Source: Crossiella sp. SN42
Lineage (GTDB): Bacteria; Actinomycetota; Actinomycetes; Mycobacteriales; Pseudonocardiaceae
Reading direction: 5' to 3'
Assembly (NCBI RefSeq): GCF_023897065.1
Contig: NZ_JAMHIV010000022.1
Coordinates: 124,001 to 188,000 of the forward strand
DNA length: 64,000 bases
The position numbers and the translations under genes are program-made. The notes beneath the pieces are model-generated. The model saw only the letters and a program-made list of their open reading frames with translations, was not told the origin of the DNA and did no database searches. Shown piece by piece: positions 15,593-23,847 of the stretch (the first letter of the stretch is position 1; each line of letters opens with the position of its first letter).

Positions 15593-17670
15593 GGCGCGCG
15601 CCAGGACTGGAAGGCGGTCAGACCGAAGGCGGCGCCGGGCCTTGGCGTGCCGACCACTCGCAGGGCGGTCGTTTCCAGGGGTGGGAAGGTGATCCGGGTG
15701 AGGTCGTTGCCGATCGGGGTGGCCGGGGCGCGGTGTTGGGTAGGGATGTCCTGCCAGCTGCCGTCGGAATGGCGGTGTTGCAGGGCGAAGGCCGCTGGGG
15801 GCTGGACGCCGCCGCGGTCGTCGTAGAAGTACAGGCGGACGTCGGAAACCGTGGTGGGGCGGCCGAAGTCGATGGCCAGCCAGTCCTGCGGGTTGGCGGA
15901 GCGGTAGCTGGTCCAGCGGGTGGTGGGCACGTCCAGGAAGTGGTTCTGGCCGTCGTTGGCGCGGCGGGGTTCGTCGCCGGGGTTGGCGTAGGAGGCGGTG
16001 GCGGCGGGGTGGCCCTGGCCGGTGGGGTTGGCCGCGTCGTCCACCAGGTGCGGCAGGGGCTGGCGGGAGCCGTCGGGGACGGGGACGCGGAGCGGGCCGG
16101 GTGTGGGGCGGGTGGCGACCAGTTTGCCGTCGAGGTAGACGCGGAAGCCCTTGCCCTGCTGGTACTTCGTGCCGTCCTTGTCCCACAGCACGGTGAGGTT
16201 GCGGCCGTGGTAGGGCAGGTTCTCCAGGGCGAAGTGGGTCCAGTCGGCCGGGGTCAGCGGGTGCAGCAGGACCGAGCTGTCCGGCTGCGGGCGGACGCCG
16301 AGCAGGCCGGAGAGCACCAGATCGGTGTAGGTCGAGTGGTTGTAGTCCTGGCTGTGGCCCGGCGTGTCGTACATCCACTGTGGACGGTCGGGGTGGTGCG
16401 CCTCGGCCACGTGCGGGCGGCCGTTCTTGTACTGGGTGAGGGCGTAGCGGCGCAGCGCGGTGTAGTAGTCGTCCTTGTCCACAATGGACTGGCGGGGGTA
16501 GTCGATGAGCAGGTTGGCCAGGCCGGTCAGCGTCTGGCTGGTGGCGTAGGGCCAGCTCGGGCCGTCCCAGCGGCAGCAGCCCCGGTCCGCCTCGTGCATG
16601 AACCAGCGGCTGCGCCGTTCCACCGTGGGCGGGCCGTAGGGGGCGTCAAAACCCTGCGGGTCGGTGAGCTGCGCCCAGGCCGGGGCGTTCGCGGCCGGGG
16701 CGGTGTGGAAGGCCCAGGGGACGAAGCCGATCTGCTCGCGGTCGGCGATCTTGCGGCGGTCCGGGTTGTCATCCCGCATGACGTGCTTGTAGAAGGCCGA
16801 GTTCGCGTCCCACAGCCATTTTTCCTGTGCGGCGGACAGCTCGCGGGCGCGCTGGGTGAAGTAGGCGGCCGTGGTGTGGTCGCCGGTGCGGCGGGACAGC
16901 GCGGCGATCGCGCGGGCGTCGGCGATCTGGTAGGTGTTGAGCGTGGGGCGGAAACCGTCGCCGCCGTGGTACGGATCGGGGCTCTGGTAGGAGCTCGCGG
17001 TGTACTCCATCGCGTCCCACACCGGGGTCTGCCAGTACAGGCCGGTCCCGGTGTCGAACTGCGGCGACCAGCGGTCCCAGTGACGGCGCAGCTCCGGCAA
17101 CAGGCCGGTGGCGAACCGCCAGTCCCCGGTGACCGAGGCCCGCGCCACGGTCGCGTCGGCCAGCCAGCTGGAGTACTGGTGCGCCCAGTCGGTGGTGTTC
17201 TTGTTCAGGAACTCGGTGGCGGGTTTGGGTCCCGCGCCGCTGCCGCGCAGCCAGTAGCGCAGGTAGTCGTCCAGGTAGCGGGTGTCGCGCAGCCAGCGGC
17301 CCTCGTAGACGTGATGCCCGGCCGCGGCCACGATCCCACCGTTGGGCGCGGAGTAGCCGACCGGGCCGAGGAACTCGCTGACCAGCCAGCCCTCCCGCGG
17401 GCCGGTGTTCCTCAGCGCCTCCTGGAAGACCTTCCACCGGTAGTAGTAGATCTCCTGCACCTGGGCGTCCGGCAGGTCCACGAACGGGATGTTCGCCTTG
17501 AACCAGCCGGGTTCCGGCAGGTCGCCCAGCAGCCGGTCCTGGTCCAGGAAACGGGTCCCCGCGCCCACCGCCGGGTACGGGTCGGCGGCCGGGGTCGCGT
17601 GGCCGGGGCTCGTGCCGAGGCCGAGTGCGAGGCAGGCCGTCAGCACGAGCGCGGCGGAACGTCGTGGCAT
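15589..17670 (-). CDS. Secreted (alpha/alpha)6 glycoside hydrolase with C-terminal discoidin-type domain (693 aa)
   Basis: The N-terminus MPRRSAALVLTACLALGLGT...GHATPAAD is a Sec signal peptide. Residues about 45-520 resemble the MGH1/GH63/trehalase-like (alpha/alpha)6 barrel: IYYYRWKVFQEALR, HHVYEGRWLRDTRYLDDYLRYWL, then DGPSWPYATSQTLTGLANLL. Residues about 560-690 look like an F5/8 type C (discoidin/CBM32-like) domain (DVPTTRWTSYRSANPQDWLAIDFGRPTTVSDVRLYFYDD). The substrate is unknown. The start at 17670 is the ATG directly before the signal; the next upstream ATG would enter the MFS gene. Confidence 0.8.
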   Translation of the reverse strand: MPRRSAALVLTACLALGLGTSPGHATPAADPYPAVGAGTRFLDQDRLLGDLPEPGWFKANIPFVDLPDAQVQEIYYYRWKVFQEALRNTGPREGWLVSEFLGPVGYSAPNGGIVAAAGHHVYEGRWLRDTRYLDDYLRYWLRGSGAGPKPATEFLNKNTTDWAHQYSSWLADATVARASVTGDWRFATGLLPELRRHWDRWSPQFDTGTGLYWQTPVWDAMEYTASSYQSPDPYHGGDGFRPTLNTYQIADARAIAALSRRTGDHTTAAYFTQRARELSAAQEKWLWDANSAFYKHVMRDDNPDRRKIADREQIGFVPWAFHTAPAANAPAWAQLTDPQGFDAPYGPPTVERRSRWFMHEADRGCCRWDGPSWPYATSQTLTGLANLLIDYPRQSIVDKDDYYTALRRYALTQYKNGRPHVAEAHHPDRPQWMYDTPGHSQDYNHSTYTDLVLSGLLGVRPQPDSSVLLHPLTPADWTHFALENLPYHGRNLTVLWDKDGTKYQQGKGFRVYLDGKLVATRPTPGPLRVPVPDGSRQPLPHLVDDAANPTGQGHPAATASYANPGDEPRRANDGQNHFLDVPTTRWTSYRSANPQDWLAIDFGRPTTVSDVRLYFYDDRGGVQPPAAFALQHRHSDGSWQDIPTQHRAPATPIGNDLTRITFPPLETTALRVVGTPRPGAAFGLTAFQSWRAP

Positions 17671-17686
17671 GACTGGGATTCTGGCG

Positions 17687-18856
17687 TTACCGGGTGCCGA
17701 CCGGGTCCTGGTGGCCGACAACGGTCAGCCCCGGTTCGGGCAGGCGGCGGCCCAACAGCCAGGCCGCGGCGGGCAGCACGGCCAGCAAGGCCAGGGTGAG
17801 CTGCAGCGAGGTGGCGTCGGCGAGCAAGCCGAGCAGCGGGGCGAACGCGCCGCCCGCGCTGACCGCCAGGCCGAGGGTGACGCCGCTGGCGGTGCCGATC
17901 CGGTTCGGCAGGTAGTCCTGGCCCAGCGTGACGTGCAGCGAGAACGGCACCGCCAGGGCGAGCGCGGTGGCCGCGACAAAGGCGTACAGCGCCGGACCCG
18001 GCACCAGCGCGATCCCGGCCACGGCGGGAACCGCTGCCGCGTAGGCGATCCGCAACACCCGCACCCGGCCCCAGCGACGGGCCAGCCTGCCGCCGAGCAC
18101 GGTGCCCACCGCGCCACCGGCGTAGAGCACGGCCAGCGCGGCCGCGCCCGCCGCAGGGCTCGCGTGCACCCGTTGCAGCACGAACAGGCCGAGGAAGGTG
18201 CTCAGGCCGAGGTAGCCGATGGAGCGGAGCACGACGATGGCGGACAGGGTGCGGAAGGCCGGCCAGTTGTCCTTGCCCGGCTTGGCCGCGCGCGTGCCCG
18301 GCGCGGGGGAGTGCTTGCCCAGCAACGGAAGCGTGGCCAGCAGGCCGATCGCGGTGAGCACCAGCAGCAGCGGGGCCGCCCGCAGGCCGCCGATGGCCAG
18401 CACCGGGGCGGCCAGGAGCGGGGCGAGGGCGAAGCCGATGTTGCCGCCGACGGAGAAGGTGCTCATGCCGACCGGGTCGCCGCCGGTGATCGCGCGGGCC
18501 AGCCGGGCCGCCTCCGGGTGGTAGGCGGCCACGCCCAGCCCGCTCAGCGCGACCGCGGCGAAGGTCAGCGGGTAGGTCTCCACCAGCCCGGCCAGTGCGA
18601 TGCCGAGCCCGGCCAGCACCAGGCCCGCCGGGGCCAGCCAGGGCAGCGGGCGGCGGTCGGTCCACAGCCCGAACAGCGGCTGCACCACCGAGGACAGCAG
18701 GCTCGCGGCCAGCGCCAGCCCGGCGACCGCGAAGTAGCCGTAACCCCGTTCGGCGACCAGGAACGGCACCAGCACCGGTACCGCGCCCTGGAACAGGTCG
18801 ACGCTGCCGTGCCCGGCCGCCAGCAACAGCGTGGGCACCCGTGGTGAAGTCCGCAT
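17687..18856 (-). CDS. MFS transporter, fosmidomycin-resistance-like (389 aa)
   Basis: Twelve hydrophobic segments are evident. The N-terminal half contains LLLAAGHGSVDLFQGAVPVLVPFL, characteristic of the Fsr/YfnC-type MFS group, then VQPLFGLWTDRRPLPWLAPAG (MFS motif A region) and AYHPEAARLARAITG. The start MRTSPRVPT at 18856 fits the first transmembrane helix. It is divergent from an AraC-type regulator, which probably controls it. Likely a drug or toxic-metabolite exporter; substrate unknown. Confidence 0.88.
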   Translation of the reverse strand: MRTSPRVPTLLLAAGHGSVDLFQGAVPVLVPFLVAERGYGYFAVAGLALAASLLSSVVQPLFGLWTDRRPLPWLAPAGLVLAGLGIALAGLVETYPLTFAAVALSGLGVAAYHPEAARLARAITGGDPVGMSTFSVGGNIGFALAPLLAAPVLAIGGLRAAPLLLVLTAIGLLATLPLLGKHSPAPGTRAAKPGKDNWPAFRTLSAIVVLRSIGYLGLSTFLGLFVLQRVHASPAAGAAALAVLYAGGAVGTVLGGRLARRWGRVRVLRIAYAAAVPAVAGIALVPGPALYAFVAATALALAVPFSLHVTLGQDYLPNRIGTASGVTLGLAVSAGGAFAPLLGLLADATSLQLTLALLAVLPAAAWLLGRRLPEPGLTVVGHQDPVGTR

Positions 18857-18910
18857 GGCCCCAAGCCTGATCCGCGCGGAGTCGGCGTGCTTCCGATAAA
18901 CTGCCAGACA

Positions 18911-19642
18911 ATGTCGAAATCCCGCCACATGCCGGTGGCGCCGACCACACACCGGGAACTGGCCGCGGGGTCGGGCATCGACCCGCACCGGCACGACGAC
19001 AACCAGATCCACTACGCCGCCACCGGGGTGCTGGCGGTGACCACCGACGCCGGTCGCTGGCTGGCCCCGGCTACCAAGGCGCTGTGGGTGCCTGCCGGGG
19101 TGACCCACGAGCACCGGGCGTACGGGCGGATCGAGCTGCACCTGATCGGCCTGCCGGTCACCCAGAACCCGCTGGGGCTCACCCAGCCCGCGGTGCTCGC
19201 GGTCGGGCCGCTGCTGCGCGAGGTGATCATCGCCTACACCGCCATGACCGGGGACACCCCGGAACGGCGGCGGCTGCTGGCGGTGCTGCTGGACCAGCTC
19301 CGGCGCTCGCCGCAGGAGCCGATCCGGTTGCCGGCCGCGCGCGATGCCCGGCTGGCCGCGGTGTGCGCGCGGCTGCACGCCGACCCGGCGGACGCGCGCA
19401 CGCTCGGGGAGTTCGGCGCGGAGATCGGGGCCAGTGAGCGGACGCTGTCCCGGTTGTGCCGGGCGGAGCTGGGCATGTCCTTCCCGCAGTGGCGGACCCA
19501 GCTGCGGTTGCAGCACGCGCTGATGCTGCTGGCCGAGGACCTGCCGGTGACCACGGTGGCGCACCGCTGCGGCTGGGCCACCCCGAGCGCGTTCATCGAC
19601 GTCTTCCGCCGCGCCTTCGGGCACACGCCCGGCCGCGGCTGA
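18911..19642 (+). CDS. AraC-family transcriptional regulator (243 aa)
   Basis: The N-terminal cupin (IDPHRHDDNQIHYAATGVLAVTTDAGRWLAPATKALWVPAGVTHEHRAYG) is of the AraC_binding type. The C-terminus carries two helix-turn-helix motifs (LGEFGAEIGASERTLSRLCRAELGMSFPQWRTQLRLQHALMLL and VTTVAHRCGWATPSAFIDVFRRAFG). The ATG at 18911 is preferred; a GTG at 18887 is in frame. Divergent from the MFS exporter gene with about 50 bases between them. Confidence 0.9.
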   Translation: MSKSRHMPVAPTTHRELAAGSGIDPHRHDDNQIHYAATGVLAVTTDAGRWLAPATKALWVPAGVTHEHRAYGRIELHLIGLPVTQNPLGLTQPAVLAVGPLLREVIIAYTAMTGDTPERRRLLAVLLDQLRRSPQEPIRLPAARDARLAAVCARLHADPADARTLGEFGAEIGASERTLSRLCRAELGMSFPQWRTQLRLQHALMLLAEDLPVTTVAHRCGWATPSAFIDVFRRAFGHTPGRG

Positions 19643-19643
19643 C

Positions 19644-20699
19644 CTACCGGCCGTCCAGGCAGGCCACCCGCGCCAGGGTGGACCGGGCCTCGGTGACCAG
19701 GTTCTCGATCAGCTCGGCGCAGGTGGGCAGGTCCTCGAGCAGGCCCACCACCTGCCCGGAGGCGAGCACCCCGGCGGCGGTGTCGCCCTGGACCAGCCCG
19801 GCCCGCAACAGCATCGGCGTGTTCGCGGCCATGACGGTCTGCGCCCAGCTGAGCTTCTTGTTGTGCCGCAAGGCGATGCCGTCGCGGAACAGGGTGCGCC
19901 AGCTCTGGCCGGTCAGCCTGCGGAACCGGCGCGCGTTGCCCAGCGCCCGGAGCAGGCCGCGCAGGTTTCCGTGCTGCTCCAAGCGGTCGATGAGGTCGGT
20001 GCGCAGCACCCGGTGCGGCAGGCCGTCGACCTTGTGCGTGACCACGGTGCCGTTGAGGTCGTGTGCCAGGTACTGGCGTTTCACCGCCGCCGGCACCGGG
20101 CTCTCCTGGGTGAGCAGGAACCGGGTGCCCATCGCGATGCCCGCCGCGCCGTAGCACAGCGCCGCGGCCAGGCCCCGGCCGTCGAAGAAGCCGCCGGCCG
20201 CGATCACCGGGATGTCCACCGCGTCCACCACCGCGGGCAGCAGCAGGGTGGTGGCGATGCCGCCGGTGTGGCCGCCGCCCTCGTTGCCCTGCACCAGCAC
20301 CGCGTCCGCGCCCCAGCCCGCGACCTTGCGCGCGTGCCGGGCCGCGCCGACCGAGGGGATCACCACGACCCCGGCCTGCTTGAGCTTGGCGATCAGCTCG
20401 GGTTTCGGGGCCAGCGCGAAGGAAGCGACCCGGACCTGTTCCCGGATCAGCAGCTCCACCCGCTGCCCGGCGTCGTGTGCGTCGGCGCGCAGGTTGACCC
20501 CGAACGGCTGTGCCGTGCGGGCGCGGGTCTCCCGGATCGCCTGCGCCAGCTCGGGGTAGGTCATGGTGGCGGAGGCCAGGATGCCCAGGCCGCCCGCGTT
20601 CGCGGTGGCCGACACCAGCCGCGGACCGGCCACCCAGCCCATTCCCGTCTGCACCACCGGATACCGCACGCCGGTCAGCCGGGTCAGCGCGGTGTCCAT
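19644..20699 (-). CDS. ipdC: IpdC-like flavin oxidoreductase of the nitronate monooxygenase fold (351 aa)
   Basis: An FMN TIM-barrel protein (RYPVVQTGMGWVAGPRLVSATANAGGLGILAS, then DAVLVQGNEGGGHTGG, then PVIAAGGFFDGRGLAAAL). It sits directly behind ipdAB exactly as Rv3553 does in M. tuberculosis. From published work on that cluster, IpdC is the flavin enzyme that desaturates the hydroxylated hydrindane-CoA intermediate in steroid C/D ring breakdown. The ATG overlaps the ipdB stop by one base (TGATG), so it is translationally coupled. A plain nitronate monooxygenase is less likely given the neighbours. Confidence 0.85.
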   Translation of the reverse strand: MDTALTRLTGVRYPVVQTGMGWVAGPRLVSATANAGGLGILASATMTYPELAQAIRETRARTAQPFGVNLRADAHDAGQRVELLIREQVRVASFALAPKPELIAKLKQAGVVVIPSVGAARHARKVAGWGADAVLVQGNEGGGHTGGIATTLLLPAVVDAVDIPVIAAGGFFDGRGLAAALCYGAAGIAMGTRFLLTQESPVPAAVKRQYLAHDLNGTVVTHKVDGLPHRVLRTDLIDRLEQHGNLRGLLRALGNARRFRRLTGQSWRTLFRDGIALRHNKKLSWAQTVMAANTPMLLRAGLVQGDTAAGVLASGQVVGLLEDLPTCAELIENLVTEARSTLARVACLDGR

Positions 20700-21421
20700 C
20701 ACGGCACCTCGCGGTCGCGCCGGGCCTGCGGGTCGAGCCGCCGGATCAGCGCGATCTCGTGCTCCTCCGGGCGGCGGGTCTCGGTGACCTCGCTGGTGTC
20801 CAGGGGGAAACCGGTCTGTGCCAGCACTTCCTCGACGGTGACGCCGGGGTGGGTGGAGCGCAGCCGCAGGGTGCCGCCGGGGCCGGTGAGGTCGAGCACG
20901 GCGAGGTTGGTGACCACCCGGTGCAGGTCGTGGAAGCGGCCGGGGTCGCGGTTGGTGCCGACGCCGGAGACCACGTCCACCTCGGGCACGAACACCCTCG
21001 GGCTGTGCCGGGGCACCCAGTAGCTGGTGCGGTGGTTGACCGTGTTGCCGGGCGCGCCGCGCACGCCGAGCAGCTGGCGGACTGGCCGGTCGTGCGGGCC
21101 GATACAGGAGATGTTCTGGTTGCCGTGCCGGTCCAGCTGGTTGGCGCCCATCACCACGTGCCTGCGGCCGTACGCGACCACGTCGAAGACCCTGCGGTAG
21201 GGCAGCCAGCCCTCGGCGGGCGCTGACTCGCCGAGGGCTGGCGCCTCGGCGAGCAGAGTCGCCTCGCCGTCGCTGAGTAACAGGTCGGGGGCGGTGGTGC
21301 GGCGGGCCAGGCGGGCGCCCAGGGTCGGGATCAGGCCCATCGGGCTGGCCAGGATCTCGCCGTCGTCGCGGAACAGGTCGGCGCAGGCGGCCACGCACAC
21401 CTCGGCCCTGGTCGCGGTCAT
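20699..21421 (-). CDS. ipdB: IpdB, beta subunit of the ring-C hydrolase (240 aa)
   Basis: A CoA-transferase class I-like beta subunit: LARRTTAPDLLLSDGEATLLAEAP, VVMGANQLDRHGNQNISCIGPHDRPVRQLLGVRGAPGNTVNHRTSYWVPRHSPRVFV, the pattern of Rv3552. With IpdA it forms the heteromeric enzyme that hydrolytically opens the last steroid ring (COCHEA-CoA to a methyl-oxo-octanedioyl-CoA) in the cytoplasm. It was long annotated as a CoA transferase. The start at 21421 overlaps the end of ipdA closely (TGA 21425-21423). The C-terminus is immediately followed by ipdC. Confidence 0.9.
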   Translation of the reverse strand: MTATRAEVCVAACADLFRDDGEILASPMGLIPTLGARLARRTTAPDLLLSDGEATLLAEAPALGESAPAEGWLPYRRVFDVVAYGRRHVVMGANQLDRHGNQNISCIGPHDRPVRQLLGVRGAPGNTVNHRTSYWVPRHSPRVFVPEVDVVSGVGTNRDPGRFHDLHRVVTNLAVLDLTGPGGTLRLRSTHPGVTVEEVLAQTGFPLDTSEVTETRRPEEHEIALIRRLDPQARRDREVP

Positions 21422-21422
21422 C

Positions 21423-22232
21423 TCAGTCCTCCCGCAGATAGCTGTCCACAAAGGACTCCCAGCTCTGTTCCCGCGCCGCGGTCGCGTAGGCGCGCTGGGC
21501 CTGCTCGTCGCGGTCGTAGTCCGGCACGCAGCTGGTGAAGCCCGCGCCGCCGGGGGACTCGACCACGCCGTCGACCATCATCCGGTTGAGCAGCAACCCT
21601 TGTGGCGGCCCGGCGGCCACGAGTGCCGCGGTGTCCACGACCCGCTCGCAGGAGAGGTAGCGGCGGGTGGCGGCCAGGCAGAACAGGTCGTCGAAGTAGG
21701 GGTCGGGGCCGAGGTAGCGGGCGTTGCCGTGCGGGTCAGCCAGGTTGAGGTGCACCAGCGCGGCATCCAGCGGCAGGGCGGGCATGGCGAGCAGTTCCTC
21801 GCCGGTGTAAGGACATTCGACCAGGCGCAGGTCCGGGTTGAGGCGGAGCACGTCGGAGGCCAGGCCGGCGCGGATCGGCAGGAACGGCAGCCGGTGCCCG
21901 GCCGCGCGCAGCCCGGTCTGCAGCATGCCTTCGTCCACTTCGGACACTTCGAGGCCGCCGCGCTGGCGGACCTGCTGGAACCACGGGTCGTAGAGGATGG
22001 AATCGAGCGAGACGAACCCGTAGACCGCCCTGCGCACCTTGCCCGCCGCGCACAGCATGCCCAGGTCGGGGCCGCCGTAGGAGACCACGGTCAGGTCACG
22101 CAGCGGGGACCGCAGGATCGCCTTGACCAGCGCCATCGGCTTGCGGCGCGACCCCCAGCCGCCGATCCCGACGGTCATCCCGTCGGCCAGCTCACCGACC
22201 ACCTGCTCGGCGGTCATCCGCTTGTCCCGCAC
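21423..22232 (-). CDS. ipdA: IpdA, alpha subunit of the ring-C hydrolase (269 aa)
   Basis: A CoA-transferase class I-like alpha subunit: GMTVGIGGWGSRRKPMALVKAILRSPLRDLTVVSYGGPDLGMLCAAGKVRRAVYGFVSLDS, then EVSEVDEGMLQTGLRAAGHRLPFLPIRAGLASDV, as in Rv3551. An acidic residue of the SEVDEG stretch may correspond to the catalytic Glu of IpdA, which I cannot verify without alignment. GGAGG lies six bases before the GTG at 22232. It is the second gene of the echA20-ipdA-ipdB-ipdC run and probably in the KstR2 regulon. Confidence 0.9.
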   Translation of the reverse strand: MRDKRMTAEQVVGELADGMTVGIGGWGSRRKPMALVKAILRSPLRDLTVVSYGGPDLGMLCAAGKVRRAVYGFVSLDSILYDPWFQQVRQRGGLEVSEVDEGMLQTGLRAAGHRLPFLPIRAGLASDVLRLNPDLRLVECPYTGEELLAMPALPLDAALVHLNLADPHGNARYLGPDPYFDDLFCLAATRRYLSCERVVDTAALVAAGPPQGLLLNRMMVDGVVESPGGAGFTSCVPDYDRDEQAQRAYATAAREQSWESFVDSYLRED

Positions 22233-22246
22233 AGTGATCCTCCCGT

Positions 22247-22990
22247 TCAGCCGCGGTCCAGGAAGGCGGCGCGGGCCTCGTCCGCGGCCCCGGTCAGGTT
22301 CAGCTCGAAGGTGAAGCCCTGCTCGTAGCGGTAGCTGCGGTGCACCGGCTGCGGGTCGATCCCGTTGATCGCCTCCTTGGCCCGCCGGATCACCCGGGGA
22401 TCCTTGGCCGCGATCTCCCGCGCCACCACCAGCGCCGCCTCGTCCAGCTCCGCGCGCGGCACCACCCGGTACACCGAACCGTGGTGTAGCAACGCCTGCG
22501 CGTCGATCCGCGCCGCGGTGAAGTACAGCGCCCGCATCAGGTGCTGCGGCACCAGCCGCGCCAGATGGGTCGCCGCGCCCAGCGCGCCCCGGTCCACCTC
22601 CGGCAGCCCGAAGCTGGCATCCTCGGCCGCCACCACGACATCGGCGTTCCCCACCAGCCCGATCCCACCACCAAGGCAGAACCCCTGCACCGCCACCACC
22701 ACCGGCACCGGGCAGTCGTACACCGCGCCGAACGCGGCCGCGCACCCCCGGTTCACCCCGATGATCGCCGCCCGGTCCGGATCGGCCTGGAGCTCCTTGA
22801 GATCCACCCCCGCGCAGAACCCGCGCCCCTCCGCGCGCAACACCACCACGTGCGTCGCCGGGTCCCGACCCGCCTCGGCAATGGTGTCGGCCAGGTCCTG
22901 CCACGCCCGCGCGGGCAACGCGTTGACCGGCGGAAAGTCCAGTGTCACAACGGATATCGAGGTCTCGGCCGCGTTCCGGGTGATGCCCAT
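22247..22990 (-). CDS. echA20: EchA20-like crotonase (steroid ring-D hydrolase, 247 aa)
   Basis: A crotonase-fold protein with AEGRGFCAGVDLKELQADPDR (first oxyanion-hole loop) and VQGFCLGGGIGLVGNADVVVAAEDASFGLPEVDRGALG (second). Position directly before ipdA matches Rv3550. In that pathway EchA20 opens ring D of the hydrindane-dione CoA thioester rather than hydrating an enoyl-CoA. The ATG at 22990 has GAAGAAGG upstream. The promoter faces the SDR gene across a gap with a KstR2-like box. Confidence 0.88.
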   Translation of the reverse strand: MGITRNAAETSISVVTLDFPPVNALPARAWQDLADTIAEAGRDPATHVVVLRAEGRGFCAGVDLKELQADPDRAAIIGVNRGCAAAFGAVYDCPVPVVVAVQGFCLGGGIGLVGNADVVVAAEDASFGLPEVDRGALGAATHLARLVPQHLMRALYFTAARIDAQALLHHGSVYRVVPRAELDEAALVVAREIAAKDPRVIRRAKEAINGIDPQPVHRSYRYEQGFTFELNLTGAADEARAAFLDRG

Positions 22991-23009
22991 GGCGCCTTCT
23001 TCCAAACCT

Positions 23010-23023
23010 AGCAATTGCTTGGT
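23010..23023. promoter_or_regulatory. KstR2-like operator
   Basis: AGCAATTGCTTGGT matches the published KstR2 consensus AnCAAGnnCTTGnT at 9 of the 10 fixed positions; T replaces G at the sixth base. It lies between echA20 and the divergent SDR gene, both members of the KstR2 regulon in mycobacteria. It could control both transcripts. Confidence 0.7.
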
Positions 23024-23070
23024 ACGTTAACAGCAAGCCCGGCGCCCGGCCTACCCCCGGAGGTGGCGCG

Positions 23071-23847
23071 GTGGACCTGTCCCTTGCTGGCCGAGTAGTC
23101 CTGATCACCGGCGGAGTGCGCGGTGTCGGCGCCGGAATCACCCGGGCGTTCCTGTCCGCGGGCGCCCAGGTGGTCACCTGCGCCCGCCGCCCACCCGATC
23201 GGCCGATCCAGGAAGCGGGCCGGACACCCGAACACCTGCCCTGTGACGTCCGCGACCCAGCCCAGGTGGAGACCCTCGTCGACTCCATCACCCGCCAGCA
23301 CGGCCGCCTGGACATCCTGGTCAACAACGCCGGCGGTGCCCCGTTCGCCATGGCCGCCGAGGCCTCGCCGCGGTTCCACGCCAAGGTGGTCGAGTTGAAC
23401 CTGTTGGCCCCACTGCTGGTATCCCAGGCCGCCAACCGGGTGATGCAGGAGCAGGACGGTGGGGGCACGATCGTGATGGTGAGCAGCGTCAGCGGCAGAC
23501 GAGCCAGCCCCGGAACAGCGGCCTACGGCGCGGCGAAGGCGGGCATCGACAACCTCACCGCCACCCTGGCGGTCGAGTGGGCCCCCAAGGTCAGGGTGAA
23601 CGCCCTGGCCGTCGGCATGGTCCGCACCGAGCTGTCCCACCTGCACTACGGCGACGAAGCGGGTATCGCCGCGGTGGGCCGCACCGTCCCCCTTGGCCGC
23701 CTGGCCGACCCAGCGGAAATCGGTTCCTGCGCGGTATTCCTGGCCTCCCCCCTGGCGTCCTACGTCAGCGGCGCTACGCTCCCGGTGCACGGCGGAGGTG
23801 AGTCCCCGGCCTTCCTGTCGGCAAGCACCTCCCGGGAGGTTCCATGA
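23071..23847 (+). CDS. SDR oxidoreductase of the ring C/D cluster, Rv3549c-like (258 aa)
   Basis: A classical SDR: ITGGVRGVG, then ILVNNAGGAPF, MVSSVSG, AAYGAAKAGIDNLT (Tyr and Lys of the active site). The end YVSGATLPVHGGGESPAFLSA is typical of the Rv3549c group. GGAGG lies about seven bases before the GTG start. It is divergent from echA20 and coupled by a 4-base overlap to a second SDR, the same two-SDR plus ipd arrangement as Rv3548c-Rv3553. Probably oxidises or reduces a hydroxyl on a hydrindane-CoA intermediate; the exact step is not known to me. Confidence 0.85.
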   Translation: MDLSLAGRVVLITGGVRGVGAGITRAFLSAGAQVVTCARRPPDRPIQEAGRTPEHLPCDVRDPAQVETLVDSITRQHGRLDILVNNAGGAPFAMAAEASPRFHAKVVELNLLAPLLVSQAANRVMQEQDGGGTIVMVSSVSGRRASPGTAAYGAAKAGIDNLTATLAVEWAPKVRVNALAVGMVRTELSHLHYGDEAGIAAVGRTVPLGRLADPAEIGSCAVFLASPLASYVSGATLPVHGGGESPAFLSASTSREVP

